Notes: a model not told the origin generated them from the sequence alone. A DNA stretch of 64,000 nucleotides from Flavobacterium agri (GCF_013401995.1 NZ_JACBJI010000004.1:1-64000), one strand, 5' to 3'; counted from the first letter of the stretch, positions 34,344 to 43,427 are shown. A program made the numbers and translations.

Positions 34344-34691
34344 TTAGATGAGTGCAGCAATCACGTTTTCTACGTTTTTGGCGCTGTTGCCGACGTAGAT
34401 TTTTCCGTCGATAAGGAACACCGGACGACTCAAAAACGTGTAGTGCTCGAGGATGAGGTTTTTGTAATCGTCTTCGGCCAGCTTTTGATCCTTAAGCCCG
34501 CGAGCCTTGTACAGTTGGGCCTTTCGACTGAAAAGCGCTTCGTAGCTTCCGGCAAGGTCTTTCATGTGGGCGAGCTCTTTTTCGGTAATCGGCTGTTGTT
34601 TTATATCGTGAAGCTGCAAGTCGTTTTTAGGAAGCGACGCGAGGATTTTTCGACAGGTATCGCATGTAGATAAATAATAAACGGTGTCCAT
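34344..34691 (-). CDS. ArsC/Spx-like arsenate reductase family protein
   Basis: 115 residues of thioredoxin-like fold. The active site is T-C-D-T-C-R-K near residue 10, a C-x-x-C as in Spx-type members rather than the single-Cys ArsC loop; 'FLSRPVFLIDGKIYVGNSAKNV' is the C-terminal strand with the Arg-Pro that contacts the anion in ArsC. Role in arsenate detoxification is therefore unproven; a redox or regulatory role is equally likely. Confidence 0.85.
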   Translation of the reverse strand: MDTVYYLSTCDTCRKILASLPKNDLQLHDIKQQPITEKELAHMKDLAGSYEALFSRKAQLYKARGLKDQKLAEDDYKNLILEHYTFLSRPVFLIDGKIYVGNSAKNVENVIAALI

Positions 34692-34736
34692 AAATCGGGT
34701 TTTGGATGCAAAGAAAAGCCGAAAATGTGAATTGGC

Positions 34737-35477
34737 CTACTTGATTTTCAAAAGCGTGCCCAATTCGGAATACGGAAGCATCACGTCGCGCGGCCCGTCG
34801 GCATAAGAAGCGATTTCGTAAGTGTTGTAGTAAAGCAAAACGCCTTTGTCACTAAAGAAAATCGTGGCCGGAAGCGCGAATTTTTCGTTCTCGAACATCA
34901 ATCCGCCTGAGTTTATCGGAGCGTTTTCGGGAATCTTGAATTTTTCGCGGAAGTGTTTTTCGGCGAGCTTCGTCACGGCTTTCACATCGGTAAAAAGCGA
35001 ATCGTTCGGAATCGATTTCCCGGTTTCCAAATTGAAAATCAACGACGTTTTTCCGCTGTAACCATGAGCGCCGCCCGTAAAAGTGTAATGTTGGATTTCG
35101 ATGTCGAGCACTTTTTGCGAACGGTACACCAAACGCGAATTCACGTCGCCTTCCCAACCGATGAGTTCGTCCGGGTCTTCTTTCTGCATTTTTTCGTAAG
35201 ACGCTATAAAATCGTTGGCAAGCTCTTGATAATCTTTCGATTGATATGGTTCTTCGCCGAAATAGACGATTTCCTTGAGTTTTGAGAAAATTTTATTGTT
35301 GATGCTGTCGGCTATGAAACCGTTTGAGGCGACTGGAACTTTAATGGTAATTTTCGGACATAGGCCTTGGCATTTGAGCGAAGTCCTTTTCTCGAAAGTC
35401 TTGGTTTCGAACTCCAAATCCTTTGAGCATGAGGCAAATACGAAAATCGATAAAAAACAGTAAAAATACGGTTTCAT
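34737..35477 (-). CDS. DUF3298/DUF4163 lipoprotein (RsiV-like)
   Basis: 246 residues. Leader 'MKPYFYCFLSIFVFASC' with lipobox F-A-S-C, then a DUF4163 region (about 45-115) and a DUF3298 region (about 120-245; 'GGAHGYSGKTSLIFNLETGKSI' is the signature). The same pair occurs in the extracytoplasmic part of RsiV anti-sigma factors and in many free-standing lipoproteins such as this. Ligand unknown. A start four codons upstream (35489) is possible but gives a less typical leader. It is the first gene of a leftward series. Confidence 0.85.
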   Translation of the reverse strand: MKPYFYCFLSIFVFASCSKDLEFETKTFEKRTSLKCQGLCPKITIKVPVASNGFIADSINNKIFSKLKEIVYFGEEPYQSKDYQELANDFIASYEKMQKEDPDELIGWEGDVNSRLVYRSQKVLDIEIQHYTFTGGAHGYSGKTSLIFNLETGKSIPNDSLFTDVKAVTKLAEKHFREKFKIPENAPINSGGLMFENEKFALPATIFFSDKGVLLYYNTYEIASYADGPRDVMLPYSELGTLLKIK

Positions 35478-35507
35478 CAGGTTGTTCAATTAGTTGGGGA
35501 ATAAAAT

Positions 35508-35515
35508 TAAATTTG
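35508..35515 (+). promoter_or_regulatory. -7 box of the cystathionine gamma-synthase-type gene
   Basis: TAAATTTG, TAnnTTTG match, 32 bases before the ATG at 35548; a TTG lies 23 bases upstream (35482-35484), slightly far. Confidence 0.5.
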
Positions 35516-35547
35516 CGAATATTTGAATACTTACAAAAATAAATTAC

Positions 35548-36690
35548 ATGAAGTTTAACACAAAAACCATACATGGCGGCCAGCACCACGATCCGAGCAC
35601 GGGCGCGGTCATGCCGGCGGTTTTCCAGACCTCGACTTACGTTCAGGAAAGTCCGGGGAAACCGATAGGCGAATACGAATACAGCCGCGCGGCGAATCCG
35701 ACGAGAACGGCTTTGGAAAATGCGCTCGCGAGTATCGAAAACGGAGCGAAAGGCCTTGCTTTTTCTTCGGGTCTTGCGGCGACCGACTGTTTGTTGCGTT
35801 CGTTCAAGGCGGGCGATGAGGTCATTGCCATGGACGATTTGTACGGTGGAACATACCGCATGTTCACGCGTATCTACAAAGATTCGGGCATCAAGTTTCA
35901 TTTCATCGATTTGACCGATCTGGAGAAGCTGCAAAGCCTGATCAATCCGAATACGAAATTGGTTTGGGTAGAGACGCCGACGAATCCGCTTATGAAATTG
36001 GCCGATATTGCCGAAATCGCAAAAATCACCAAACAACACAACATCTTGTTTGCCGTCGATAATACGTTCGCGACGCCTTATCTGCAGAAACCGCTTGATT
36101 TGGGTGCCGATGTCGTGATGCATTCGGCTACGAAATATCTTGGCGGACATTCGGACGTAATCGCCGGAGCGTTGATTATCAAAGACGCTCAACTTGCCGA
36201 ACAACTGCATTTCCAGCAATTCGCTACAGGTGCGACTTTGGGTCCGATGGATTCGTTTCTTGTACTACGTGGAATAAAGACGCTTCACCTGAGAATGCAA
36301 CGTCATTGCGAGAACGGTGAAAAAATTGCGGCTTATCTGTCGAACCATCCGAAAATCTCTACGGTTTACTTTCCGGGATTGGAGTCGCATCCGTTCCATG
36401 AGATCGCCAAAAAGCAGATGTCGGGATTCGGCGGAATGGTTTCGTTCAAGTTCAAATCGGGCGCAAAGGCCGATGCGATTTCGTTCCTAGAGAAATTGCA
36501 GGTTTTCACTTTAGCCGAATCGCTTGGCGGAGTCGAGTCTTTGGCGAACCATCCGGCGTTGATGACGCACGCGTCGATTCCCGAAGAAAAGCGCAAAGAA
36601 ACGGGCATTTCCGATGATTTGGTACGATTGAGCGTAGGTGTCGAGGATATCGATGATTTGATTGCCGATCTGGAACAGGCATTGAAATAA
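35548..36690 (+). CDS. Cystathionine gamma-synthase/lyase family PLP enzyme
   Basis: 380 residues. 'TKTIHGGQHHDPSTGAVMPAVFQTSTY' and 'EYEYSRAANPTRTALENALASIE' open the Cys/Met metabolism PLP family; the PLP lysine is in 'HSATKYLGGHSDVIAG' and the C-terminal 'SLGGVESLANHPALMTH' is conserved. It could be MetB (O-succinylhomoserine plus Cys to cystathionine) or a gamma-lyase; sequence alone does not separate them. Single gene with its own -7 box and a strong terminator. Confidence 0.92.
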   Translation: MKFNTKTIHGGQHHDPSTGAVMPAVFQTSTYVQESPGKPIGEYEYSRAANPTRTALENALASIENGAKGLAFSSGLAATDCLLRSFKAGDEVIAMDDLYGGTYRMFTRIYKDSGIKFHFIDLTDLEKLQSLINPNTKLVWVETPTNPLMKLADIAEIAKITKQHNILFAVDNTFATPYLQKPLDLGADVVMHSATKYLGGHSDVIAGALIIKDAQLAEQLHFQQFATGATLGPMDSFLVLRGIKTLHLRMQRHCENGEKIAAYLSNHPKISTVYFPGLESHPFHEIAKKQMSGFGGMVSFKFKSGAKADAISFLEKLQVFTLAESLGGVESLANHPALMTHASIPEEKRKETGISDDLVRLSVGVEDIDDLIADLEQALK

Positions 36691-36693
36691 AAC

Positions 36694-36724
36694 AAAAAGC
36701 CCGGATGTTCGTCCGGGCTTTTTT
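36694..36724. terminator. Terminator, bidirectional
   Basis: A run, then GCCCGGA pairing with TCCGGGC and T run, between the PLP enzyme gene and the convergent outer-membrane protein gene. Confidence 0.9.
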
Positions 36725-36739
36725 ATATCTGATAAAATC

Positions 36740-37525
36740 TTAATCCAAATAGTAGATGTAACCTACGTTGAGCCAAACCAACCACTCGTTGGCTTTGTTC
36801 TCTTTGTAGACGTCCGGGTTCGGGTTCAAACCGTCGACCCAGTTCGAGAAGTAATACTGCCAACGCAAGTCGATCATCAAATCGGAAAGGATGGTCAGTT
36901 TGTAACGCGTACCGATACTTCCTACGACAGACCATGTAGTTCCTCCGTCCTGATCGAAAGCATCGAAATATTTCACAGGAGTGATGATCGGATCTTCGCC
37001 AAGTTCACCGCTTCCCAAATCGGAATAAGCTTTCGGTTTGTAGAAAGAAAACTGTCCGCCCAAACTTACAAATGGAGCCAACTTACCAGGAGTAGCCGAG
37101 AATTCGCGGATACTGAACGGGAAATACTCCAATTGCATACCAATGTTGGTTACGCTGGTTTCACCGTGCATGGCTTTAAGCTGTTGCGCGAAAACGCCGT
37201 TGCCTTCGGTCCATTCACCGTAATGCTCAAGTTTGGTCTTGTTGAAGGAAAGCTCACTGCGAAGCTTGAAGTGGTCGTTGAAATACGTTTCGGGAGCGTA
37301 ACAGTTACACTCCGCACGATAAGCAAAATTGAGGTAATGGATGATTCCGACACCAAATCCCGTGTTTCCGGCATTAGTAGACAAATCGTAACGCTCACCA
37401 TAATCGGACATCATCGCCACGGGACCAACAATAGCTCCTATCTCGTGAGAGAAACCGAACTGCGACAAGGCTTTGTTAGAGAAACCAAGCGCCATCAAAA
37501 AGCTCATGATTAAATACTTGGGCAT
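36740..37525 (-). CDS. Outer-membrane beta-barrel protein, THC0290_0291-like family
   Basis: 261 residues. Signal peptide (about 1-22, 'MPKYLIMSFLMALGFSNKALSQ') precedes beta strands with Gly/aromatic alternation; 'GAIVGPVAMMSDYGER' and 'VGIIHYLNFAYRAECNCYAPETYFNDHFKLR' are features I associate with a flavobacterial family of this name. The C-terminus ('VWLNVGYIYYLD') ends in strand residues but not in Phe. Likely an outer-membrane protein of unknown ligand. A minus-strand -7 box is at 37553-37560. Confidence 0.75.
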   Translation of the reverse strand: MPKYLIMSFLMALGFSNKALSQFGFSHEIGAIVGPVAMMSDYGERYDLSTNAGNTGFGVGIIHYLNFAYRAECNCYAPETYFNDHFKLRSELSFNKTKLEHYGEWTEGNGVFAQQLKAMHGETSVTNIGMQLEYFPFSIREFSATPGKLAPFVSLGGQFSFYKPKAYSDLGSGELGEDPIITPVKYFDAFDQDGGTTWSVVGSIGTRYKLTILSDLMIDLRWQYYFSNWVDGLNPNPDVYKENKANEWLVWLNVGYIYYLD

Positions 37526-37552
37526 TGTTTTTTGGGTGTTACAATTGGTGGC

Positions 37553-37560
37553 AAATATAT
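37553..37560 (-). promoter_or_regulatory. -7 box of the outer-membrane protein gene
   Basis: CAAATATA on plus is TATATTTG on minus, 28 bases upstream of the ATG at 37525. Confidence 0.5.
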
Positions 37561-37733
37561 AAAAATAGCGTTCAGTTTGTAAATTAAAATAAAAAATACT
37601 TGATTTCCCTCAAAAAAAGCAGGTAATAGATTAAATGTATGAATTAATGCTATTTAACTGTGCAAATTCTTAGAAATGAAATAAATCTGTTGCGGAATTG
37701 AAAAAAATAACAGCCCAATTTTGTCTATACTTT

Positions 37734-37741
37734 TATCTTTG
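37734..37741 (+). promoter_or_regulatory. -7 box of gdhA
   Basis: TATCTTTG, TAnnTTTG match, 53 bases before the gdhA start. No -33 TTG at 18-22 bases; a TTTTG at 10 bases is too close. Confidence 0.5.
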
Positions 37742-37751
37742 CGCTGTTAAC

Positions 37752-37763
37752 GAAAACGTTTTC
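37752..37763. promoter_or_regulatory. Operator-like 12-bp palindrome in the gdhA leader
   Basis: GAAAACGTTTTC, a perfect palindrome with central CG, 11 bases after the gdhA -7 box. With flanking C and A it resembles LacI/GalR-type operators. The same 12-mer is at 57351-57362. Confidence 0.4.
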
Positions 37764-37793
37764 ATAACAAAACGTTAAAAACCAAAATTAAGT

Positions 37794-39134
37794 ATGTCAC
37801 AATCTATTAATGCTTTTGTTGAGGCAGTGGCTAAAAGAAACCCGAATGAACCCGAATTCATCCAAGCGGTTCACGAAGTTGCCGAAACAGTAATACCGTT
37901 TATCGAAAAGAATAAAAAATACCAAGGCCAAATGCTTCTTGAGCGCATGGTCGAGGCCGAGCGCATCATCACGTTCCGCGTTTGCTGGATCGACGATGCC
38001 GGAAAAACACAAGTGAACCGCGGTTACCGTATCCAGATGAACTCTGCGATCGGACCTTACAAAGGTGGTTTGCGTTTCCACCCGTCGGTAAACCTTTCGA
38101 TTTTGAAATTCCTTGCTTTCGAGCAGACTTTCAAGAACAGCTTGACTACGTTGCCTATGGGCGGTGGTAAAGGCGGATCGGATTTCGACCCTAAAGGAAA
38201 ATCAGACAACGAAGTAATGCGTTTCTGCCAGTCGTTCATGACGGAATTGGCAAAACATATCGGAGCCGATACAGACGTTCCTGCCGGAGACATCGGAGTC
38301 GGCGGACGCGAAGTAGGTTACATGTTCGGACAATACAAAAGACTTCGCAACGAATTCACGGGCGTTTTGACCGGAAAAGGAATTCCGTTCGGAGGTTCTT
38401 TGATCCGTCCTGAAGCAACGGGTTACGGTTGTGTGTACTTCGCAGAATCCATGCTAGGTACAAAAGGCGATTCTTTCAAAGGAAAAGCGGTTGCGATTTC
38501 CGGTTCTGGAAACGTGGCTCAGTACGCTGCCGAAAAAGCTACGGAGCTTGGCGGAAAAGTTGTAACGCTTTCTGATTCATCGGGTTATATCTACGATGCC
38601 GACGGAATCGATGCCGAGAAATTGGCTCACGTAATGGAAATCAAAAACGAATTGCGCGGCCGTATCAGCGAGTACACCAAGAAATATCCTAACGCGAAAT
38701 TCGTAGAAGGAAAACGTCCTTGGGAAGTGAAATGCGACGTTGCTCTTCCTTGCGCGACCCAAAACGAATTGAACGGAGATGAAGCGAAAATGCTCGTTTC
38801 TAACGGATGTATTGCCGTTGCCGAAGGTGCAAACATGCCATCTACTCCAGAAGCGGTTGCCGAATTCCAAAAAGCAAAAATCCTTTTCGCTCCAGGAAAA
38901 GCGTCTAACGCGGGCGGTGTTGCTACTTCAGGTCTTGAAATGTCGCAAAACTCGCTTCGTTTGAGCTGGACTCGCGAAGAAGTCGACCAACGTTTGAAAG
39001 GCATCATGCTCAACATCCACTCTGCTTGCGTGCAGTACGGAAAAGACGGTGATTTCATCGATTACGTAAAAGGCGCGAACATTGCCGGTTTCGTTAAAGT
39101 TGCCGATGCGATGCTTGCCCAAGGAGTCGTATAA
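37794..39134 (+). CDS. gdhA: NADP-specific glutamate dehydrogenase
   Basis: 446 residues, the usual length of the hexameric bacterial enzyme (about 445-450). The K-rich glutamate site '[14 protein letters not shown]' and '[16 protein letters not shown]' and the Rossmann '[17 protein letters not shown]' are present; catalytic Asp in '[17 protein letters not shown]'. It aminates 2-oxoglutarate. Single gene with leader palindrome and terminator. GC3 codon use is strongly biased, as for highly expressed genes. Confidence 0.95.
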   Translation: MSQSINAFVEAVAKRNPNEPEFIQAVHEVAETVIPFIEKNKKYQGQMLLERMVEAERIITFRVCWIDDAGKTQVNRGYRIQMNSAIGPYKGGLRFHPSVNLSILKFLAFEQTFKNSLTTLPMGGGKGGSDFDPKGKSDNEVMRFCQSFMTELAKHIGADTDVPAGDIGVGGREVGYMFGQYKRLRNEFTGVLTGKGIPFGGSLIRPEATGYGCVYFAESMLGTKGDSFKGKAVAISGSGNVAQYAAEKATELGGKVVTLSDSSGYIYDADGIDAEKLAHVMEIKNELRGRISEYTKKYPNAKFVEGKRPWEVKCDVALPCATQNELNGDEAKMLVSNGCIAVAEGANMPSTPEAVAEFQKAKILFAPGKASNAGGVATSGLEMSQNSLRLSWTREEVDQRLKGIMLNIHSACVQYGKDGDFIDYVKGANIAGFVKVADAMLAQGVV

Positions 39135-39156
39135 GCTTAACTGACTATATTTTAGG

Positions 39157-39187
39157 AATGCCTTCGATGATTCGGAGGCATTTTTTG
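39157..39187 (+). terminator. Terminator of gdhA
   Basis: AATGCCT pairs with AGGCATT (inner CG/CG) followed by six T, 23 bases after the stop. Confidence 0.9.
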
Positions 39188-39200
39188 TTTTAAGATTTTT

Positions 39201-39229
39201 AGATAGTAGACTGATAGATGATAGACTTT
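39201..39229. repeat. Fold-back repeat family, locus D, left arm
   Basis: AGATAGTAGACTGATAGATG and continuing to GATAGACTT; one G to C and small changes from locus B. The 332 bases between gdhA and porZ hold the gdhA terminator, this arm, its partner at 39368-39399 and the porZ -7 box. Confidence 0.8.
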
Positions 39230-39367
39230 TCAAGGAAAGCGACAAACCTATATTTTCAATCAGATAAAACACTTGTCGATTTTTATTTAATAGAATCATA
39301 ACATGGAGTTTTTTGGGAAGTTTTCTTTTCTGAATTGAACACCAGACCAGTAATTTTCTCCAGATTG

Positions 39368-39399
39368 TCTATTATCTATCCGTCTATCATCTATTATCT
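39368..39399. repeat. Fold-back repeat family, locus D, right arm
   Basis: Inverted copy (TCTATTATCTATCCGTCTAT and on) about 140 bases from the left arm, 68 bases before the porZ start. Confidence 0.8.
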
Positions 39400-39439
39400 C
39401 TCCGGCCAAATATGAAAATCAGCATAATTGCGTTTGTAC

Positions 39440-39447
39440 TATATTTG
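39440..39447 (+). promoter_or_regulatory. -7 box of porZ
   Basis: TATATTTG, exact TAnnTTTG match, 19 bases upstream of the ATG at 39467. It lies inside the longer frame from 39428, arguing against that start. Confidence 0.6.
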
Positions 39448-39466
39448 TTACCCATTCCGGATGGTT

Positions 39467-41770
39467 ATGAAGAAGAATTACATTTTTATTGTCGCGATGC
39501 TTTTGGCTTCGGTATTTGCGTTCCCACAGGCGAATCCGGGGTGGACGGGATATTTTTCATATACCGAAATCAAAGACCTCACGCAATCGCCGACACGTTT
39601 TTATGCCGCGTCCGAAAATGCGCTGTTCTCGAAAGACCTCACCACAAACGTGATCAAAACCACGAATACCATCGACGGATTGTCGAGCCAGGTAATTTCG
39701 GCAGTTTATCACAGCGCCGCCACGAATCGCACTATCGTAGGTTACGAAAACGGTTTGATCAACGTGATCAATTCCGACGGCACGATAACCAAAGTCGTCG
39801 ATATCATCAACAAACAGCTTCCGCCGAACATCAAGCGCGTCAACCATTTTATGGAATCGGACGGCATCATTTACATCTCGTGCGATTTCGGGATCTGCCA
39901 ATACAACATCACGAATCTGCAATTCGGGGATACCTATTATATAGGAACGGGCCCGTCCGAAATCATCATCAAGCAAACCGCCGTGTTCAACGGGTTCATT
40001 TATGTGGCGACCCAGGATTACGGCATCAAACGCGCCGACATCACGAATCCGAATCTTATCGATGCCAACCAATGGACGACGGTCACTACGGGAAGTTGGG
40101 CCGGAATCGAGACGTTCGGGACCGAATTGGTCGCCGTTACCTCGGCTGGCCAACTCAACCGATACAACGGAAGCGCGTTCGTCGGATTCAATACGTTGCC
40201 CGCAGCACCAAAAGACCTGCGTGCCACATCCGATTACCTGATTGCGGTTACCGCGGGGAAAGTCTCGATTTTCAACCAGACGTTAGGGCTTGCCACTCAA
40301 GTTTTCAACTATTCGATTACCGATGTCGCCGTCCAATTTACCTGCGCAACGGTCATCGGACAAAATATTTACATCGGAACGTTGGCTCATGGCGTGTTTG
40401 TGACGACGCTGGCCAATCCGACCGTGTTCGAAAACATCACCCCGGACGGCCCGGCCAAGAACAACGTGTTCTCGCTGAATACCCAAACACCCGATCTGTG
40501 GGTGACTTATGGCGACTATACTTATTTTTACGACCCTGATCCGTTATTGTACGAAGGAATCAGCAAGTTCAATGCGGAAGGTTGGAACAATATCCCGTAT
40601 GCCGACGTACATCCGACCGGTAAAGATGTGAACGATTTGGTACGCATGACGTTCAATCCGAACAACCCATCGCAATTTTACGTGAGCTCGTATCATTCAG
40701 GATTGCTAAAATTCGAGAACGAGGAATTCGTCCAATTGTACGACCAGACCAATAGCGAACTGGAATCGTTGGTTTTGGGAAGTGTTCCGTCGTATATAAG
40801 TATAAGGGTTGAACAATCGGCGTTTGACAGCAACGGCAATCTTTGGATGACCAATGCTAAGGTAGAAGACGGGCTTAAAGTGCTCAGAGCGAACGGCACG
40901 TGGGAATCTGTAGACATGAGCCCAATCATCGACGACTTTTTCTCTGACAGTTTCGGGCGTTTGGTCGTCGACAAGAACGACACCAAATGGATGGTTACGT
41001 ATGCCAACGGAGTTGTCGCGTACAACGAAAATGCAGCCGAACCGTATAAAAAAATCACGGTGGGTTCCGAAACGGGCAATTTGCCCATAAATGATGCGCG
41101 CGCAATTGCGATAGATAAACGTAACCAATTGTGGATCGGCACGCGTAAAGGCTTGCGCGTATTGTCTAGCGTAGACAGGTTCAATAACGAAGGCCAGATG
41201 CGTGCCAACGAGATCGTGATAGAAACCGATGACGGTGATTCCGAATTGCTTTACGAGCAAGCCATCAACGACATTTGTGTGGATGGAGCGAACAACAAGT
41301 GGATCGGTACCGTCGATTCGGGCGTATTCATGTTTTCGTCGGACGGACAGGAAGAAATCCATCATTTCACGACCACGAATTCACCATTGCCGAGCAACGC
41401 GATAAACGATATAGAAATCAACGGAACTACTGGGGAAGTCTACATCGCGACCGACAAAGGATTGGTATCGTTCAAGGGCGTCAACACCGATCCGAAAGAC
41501 AATTTGAGCAGCGTTTACGTGTATCCGAACCCGGTTCGTCCCGGTTTTACGGGTACGGTCAAGATCGCGAATCTCATCGACAACGCGAATGTCAAGATCG
41601 CCGACATTGCCGGAAACCTCGTTTTCGAGAAAGTCTCCGAAGGCGGAACGGTAGAATGGGATACGACGGCATTTGGCAAATATCGCGTGGCTTCGGGCGT
41701 TTACATGATTTTTATCGCTTCGGACGACGGGACTGAAACGAAAGTCAAGAAGGTCATGATCGTCCGATAG
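39467..41770 (+). CDS. porZ: PorZ-like type IX secretion propeller protein
   Basis: 767 residues: signal peptide (MKKNYIFIVAMLLASVFAFPQ), then a long beta-propeller region (about 25-680) with repeats of the two-component-regulator-propeller kind ('NGLINVINSDGTITKV', 'NNKWIGTVDSGVFMFSSDG', 'NQLWIGTRKGLRVLSSV'), and a type A sorting domain at the end ('VYPNPVRPGFTGTVKIANL' ... 'GVYMIFIASDDGTETKVKKVMIVR'). This is the architecture of PorZ of the type IX secretion system, which delivers anionic LPS to cargo; the neighbour recO fits the flavobacterial gene order. Start chosen at 39467; ATG at 39461 would add only MV. Two in-frame ATGs upstream precede the -7 box. Confidence 0.85.
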   Translation: MKKNYIFIVAMLLASVFAFPQANPGWTGYFSYTEIKDLTQSPTRFYAASENALFSKDLTTNVIKTTNTIDGLSSQVISAVYHSAATNRTIVGYENGLINVINSDGTITKVVDIINKQLPPNIKRVNHFMESDGIIYISCDFGICQYNITNLQFGDTYYIGTGPSEIIIKQTAVFNGFIYVATQDYGIKRADITNPNLIDANQWTTVTTGSWAGIETFGTELVAVTSAGQLNRYNGSAFVGFNTLPAAPKDLRATSDYLIAVTAGKVSIFNQTLGLATQVFNYSITDVAVQFTCATVIGQNIYIGTLAHGVFVTTLANPTVFENITPDGPAKNNVFSLNTQTPDLWVTYGDYTYFYDPDPLLYEGISKFNAEGWNNIPYADVHPTGKDVNDLVRMTFNPNNPSQFYVSSYHSGLLKFENEEFVQLYDQTNSELESLVLGSVPSYISIRVEQSAFDSNGNLWMTNAKVEDGLKVLRANGTWESVDMSPIIDDFFSDSFGRLVVDKNDTKWMVTYANGVVAYNENAAEPYKKITVGSETGNLPINDARAIAIDKRNQLWIGTRKGLRVLSSVDRFNNEGQMRANEIVIETDDGDSELLYEQAINDICVDGANNKWIGTVDSGVFMFSSDGQEEIHHFTTTNSPLPSNAINDIEINGTTGEVYIATDKGLVSFKGVNTDPKDNLSSVYVYPNPVRPGFTGTVKIANLIDNANVKIADIAGNLVFEKVSEGGTVEWDTTAFGKYRVASGVYMIFIASDDGTETKVKKVMIVR

Positions 41771-41808
41771 CTTATTATTTATTCTCATTTTTATTTTTTA
41801 TTGCTCAA

Positions 41809-42522
41809 ATGCGAATAACGACGAAGGCGATTGTAATTTCTTCATTGAAATATCAGGAAAAAAGCCTGATTGTGAAGTGTTTTACGCAATCGGACGGCTT
41901 GAAATCGTACTTCGTGCACAATGCGTTTTCGTCGAGAAGCGCCGCGCGAAAAACCGCCTATTTCCAACCGCTTTCGATTCTCGAGGTTGAGGCGAACCAC
42001 AAAAACAAAGGCACGCTCGAAACGTTCAAGGAAATCCGTTTGGCGACGCCTTTCGCGACGGTTTCATCGGATGTCGTCAAAAGCACGATCGCGATTTTCC
42101 TGTCGGAAGTTTTTCATCACAGTATCCGCGAAGAAGAAAGAAACGAAGCGCTTTTCGAGTTTTTGGAAACCGCGCTATTGTGGTTCGATACACACGATGA
42201 GGTGGCGAATTTCCATTTGATCACGTTGCTTCAGGCGACTAAATTCCTCGGGTTTTATCCGGCTTCACCCACAAATCATTCGCGTCATTTCGAGATGGTC
42301 GAAGGCGTTTTTTCGGATTCGCTCGCGGTTTCTACTTTAGATGAGAACGAAACGCATCTGTTCAAGAGATTGCTTGGGCTTAAATTCGATTCCGACCAAA
42401 AAATATTTTCGGGTAACGAACGTTCGCAATTGCTGAAAATCGTGCTTGATTATTACGCGTTCCACCTCGACGGATTCAAACGCCCGAAATCGCTCGACGT
42501 ATTAAAAGAAGTTTTCTCATGA
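41809..42522 (+). CDS. recO: DNA repair protein RecO
   Basis: 237 residues: N-terminal OB-fold opening 'TTKAIVISSLKYQEKSLIVKCFTQSDG', followed by a helical part containing 'FHSIREEERNEALFEFLETALLWFD'-type RecO segment. RecO helps RecA load on SSB-coated DNA and anneals strands. The zinc-finger Cys of some RecOs is absent here, as often in Bacteroidota. ATGA overlap with the following DUF2809 gene. Confidence 0.92.
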   Translation: MRITTKAIVISSLKYQEKSLIVKCFTQSDGLKSYFVHNAFSSRSAARKTAYFQPLSILEVEANHKNKGTLETFKEIRLATPFATVSSDVVKSTIAIFLSEVFHHSIREEERNEALFEFLETALLWFDTHDEVANFHLITLLQATKFLGFYPASPTNHSRHFEMVEGVFSDSLAVSTLDENETHLFKRLLGLKFDSDQKIFSGNERSQLLKIVLDYYAFHLDGFKRPKSLDVLKEVFS

Positions 42523-42899
42523 CCTTTCGACTGCGCTATCTCGTTTTGACAATCGTCCTTTTTGTGACTGAGGTCTTGATCGCGCTTTACGTGCACGACG
42601 ACTTCGTAAGGCCGTATGTGGGCGATTTGCTTGTCGTAATCCTGATTTACGCGTTCGGACGTACTTTTTTTAAAATCTCGGTAAATCTGGCGGCAGTAGG
42701 AACTTTGGCGTTCGCGTTCTTTGTGGAATTCCTACAGTTTTTCCAAATTGTCGACAAGTTGGACTTGCGTGGGAATAAAGTGGCGCGGGTCGTGATCGGG
42801 ACGTCGTTCGCTTGGGAAGATTTGGCGATGTATGTTGCGGGAATGGTAATTGTGCTTTTGGTTGAAAAGTTGCGCTCCTCGACTGCGCTCGGAGCCTAA
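42519..42899 (+). CDS. DUF2809 membrane protein
   Basis: 126 residues, three or four transmembrane helices ('LTIVLFVTEVLIALYV', 'LLVVILIYAFG', 'LAAVGTLAFAFFVEFLQFF', 'AMYVAGMVIVLLV'). 'RPYVGDLLVVILIYAF' and 'FFVEFLQ' are typical of DUF2809. Its last residues S-S-T-A-L-G-A and the stop TAA are encoded by the left arm and loop of the palindromic repeat at 42875-42920, so the native 3' end has been replaced or extended. Overlaps recO by ATGA. Function unknown. Confidence 0.88.
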   Translation: MTFRLRYLVLTIVLFVTEVLIALYVHDDFVRPYVGDLLVVILIYAFGRTFFKISVNLAAVGTLAFAFFVEFLQFFQIVDKLDLRGNKVARVVIGTSFAWEDLAMYVAGMVIVLLVEKLRSSTALGA

Positions 42900-42920
42900 C
42901 CTCCGAGCGCAGTCGAGGAG
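42875..42920. repeat. Palindromic repeat, copy 1 (20-bp arms)
   Basis: CTCCTCGACTGCGCTCGGAG and its exact reverse complement, separated by a 6-base loop containing the DUF2809 stop. Second copy at 52743-52788. Confidence 0.9.
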
Positions 42921-42921
42921 G

Positions 42922-43278
42922 TCACGTCTTACTTTTCTTCGCCAAAGGATTATACTCCAAACACATTTTCACCCATCGCTCCAACTGATTTTTCGTTTTA
43001 AAACCCGTTTCGTCCACGTAAACGAAATTGCGCATCACCGATTTTCCATGACCCATGGGTGTCACTTCGGGATTTTCGAGTTCACGTTCGTAATCTTGAT
43101 CCGAAATACGGCACAACAAACGGTCATGTCCCGAATCTTTTTCGGTCTTGGTGCAGATACACATTTTATCGTCGACCATGACGCAAACGCCTCCGAACAT
43201 TTTCTTTTCCGAAAATTCCGTTCCCACATCCAGAAACGCTTCCCGAAGGCGATCCATAACCGATTCATTGTAAGCCAT
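42922..43278 (-). CDS. TfoX N-terminal domain protein
   Basis: 118 residues. 'RLREAFLDVGTEFSEKKMFGGVCVMVDDKMC' is the TfoX/Sxy N-terminal motif (F-G-G-x-x-V/M). Only this domain is present; the C-terminal TfoX domain is absent. Role in competence regulation in gamma-proteobacteria does not transfer here with confidence. Its stop lies immediately after the repeat at 42875-42920. Confidence 0.85.
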   Translation of the reverse strand: MAYNESVMDRLREAFLDVGTEFSEKKMFGGVCVMVDDKMCICTKTEKDSGHDRLLCRISDQDYERELENPEVTPMGHGKSVMRNFVYVDETGFKTKNQLERWVKMCLEYNPLAKKSKT

Positions 43279-43427
43279 ATGTAATGATTTTGTGAATTTT
43301 GTGTAACAGAAGTGCCGAAAACCCGCATTTCATCGCGAAAAACGTGCAATACCGCTAAAACACAGGCTTTAACACCAATTTAAACATTTTTTTGTTTACA
43401 TTCGCGCGTCTTTTATAAATGCACCAA

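Noticed and set aside
39412..40539. 375-residue frame overlapping porZ
   Set aside because: Reads an alternate frame of porZ, rich in Arg/His, no domain; porZ itself has leader, propeller and sorting domain.
42850..43284. 144-residue plus-strand frame across the palindromic repeat
   Set aside because: Runs opposite the TfoX-N gene and through the repeat; no support.
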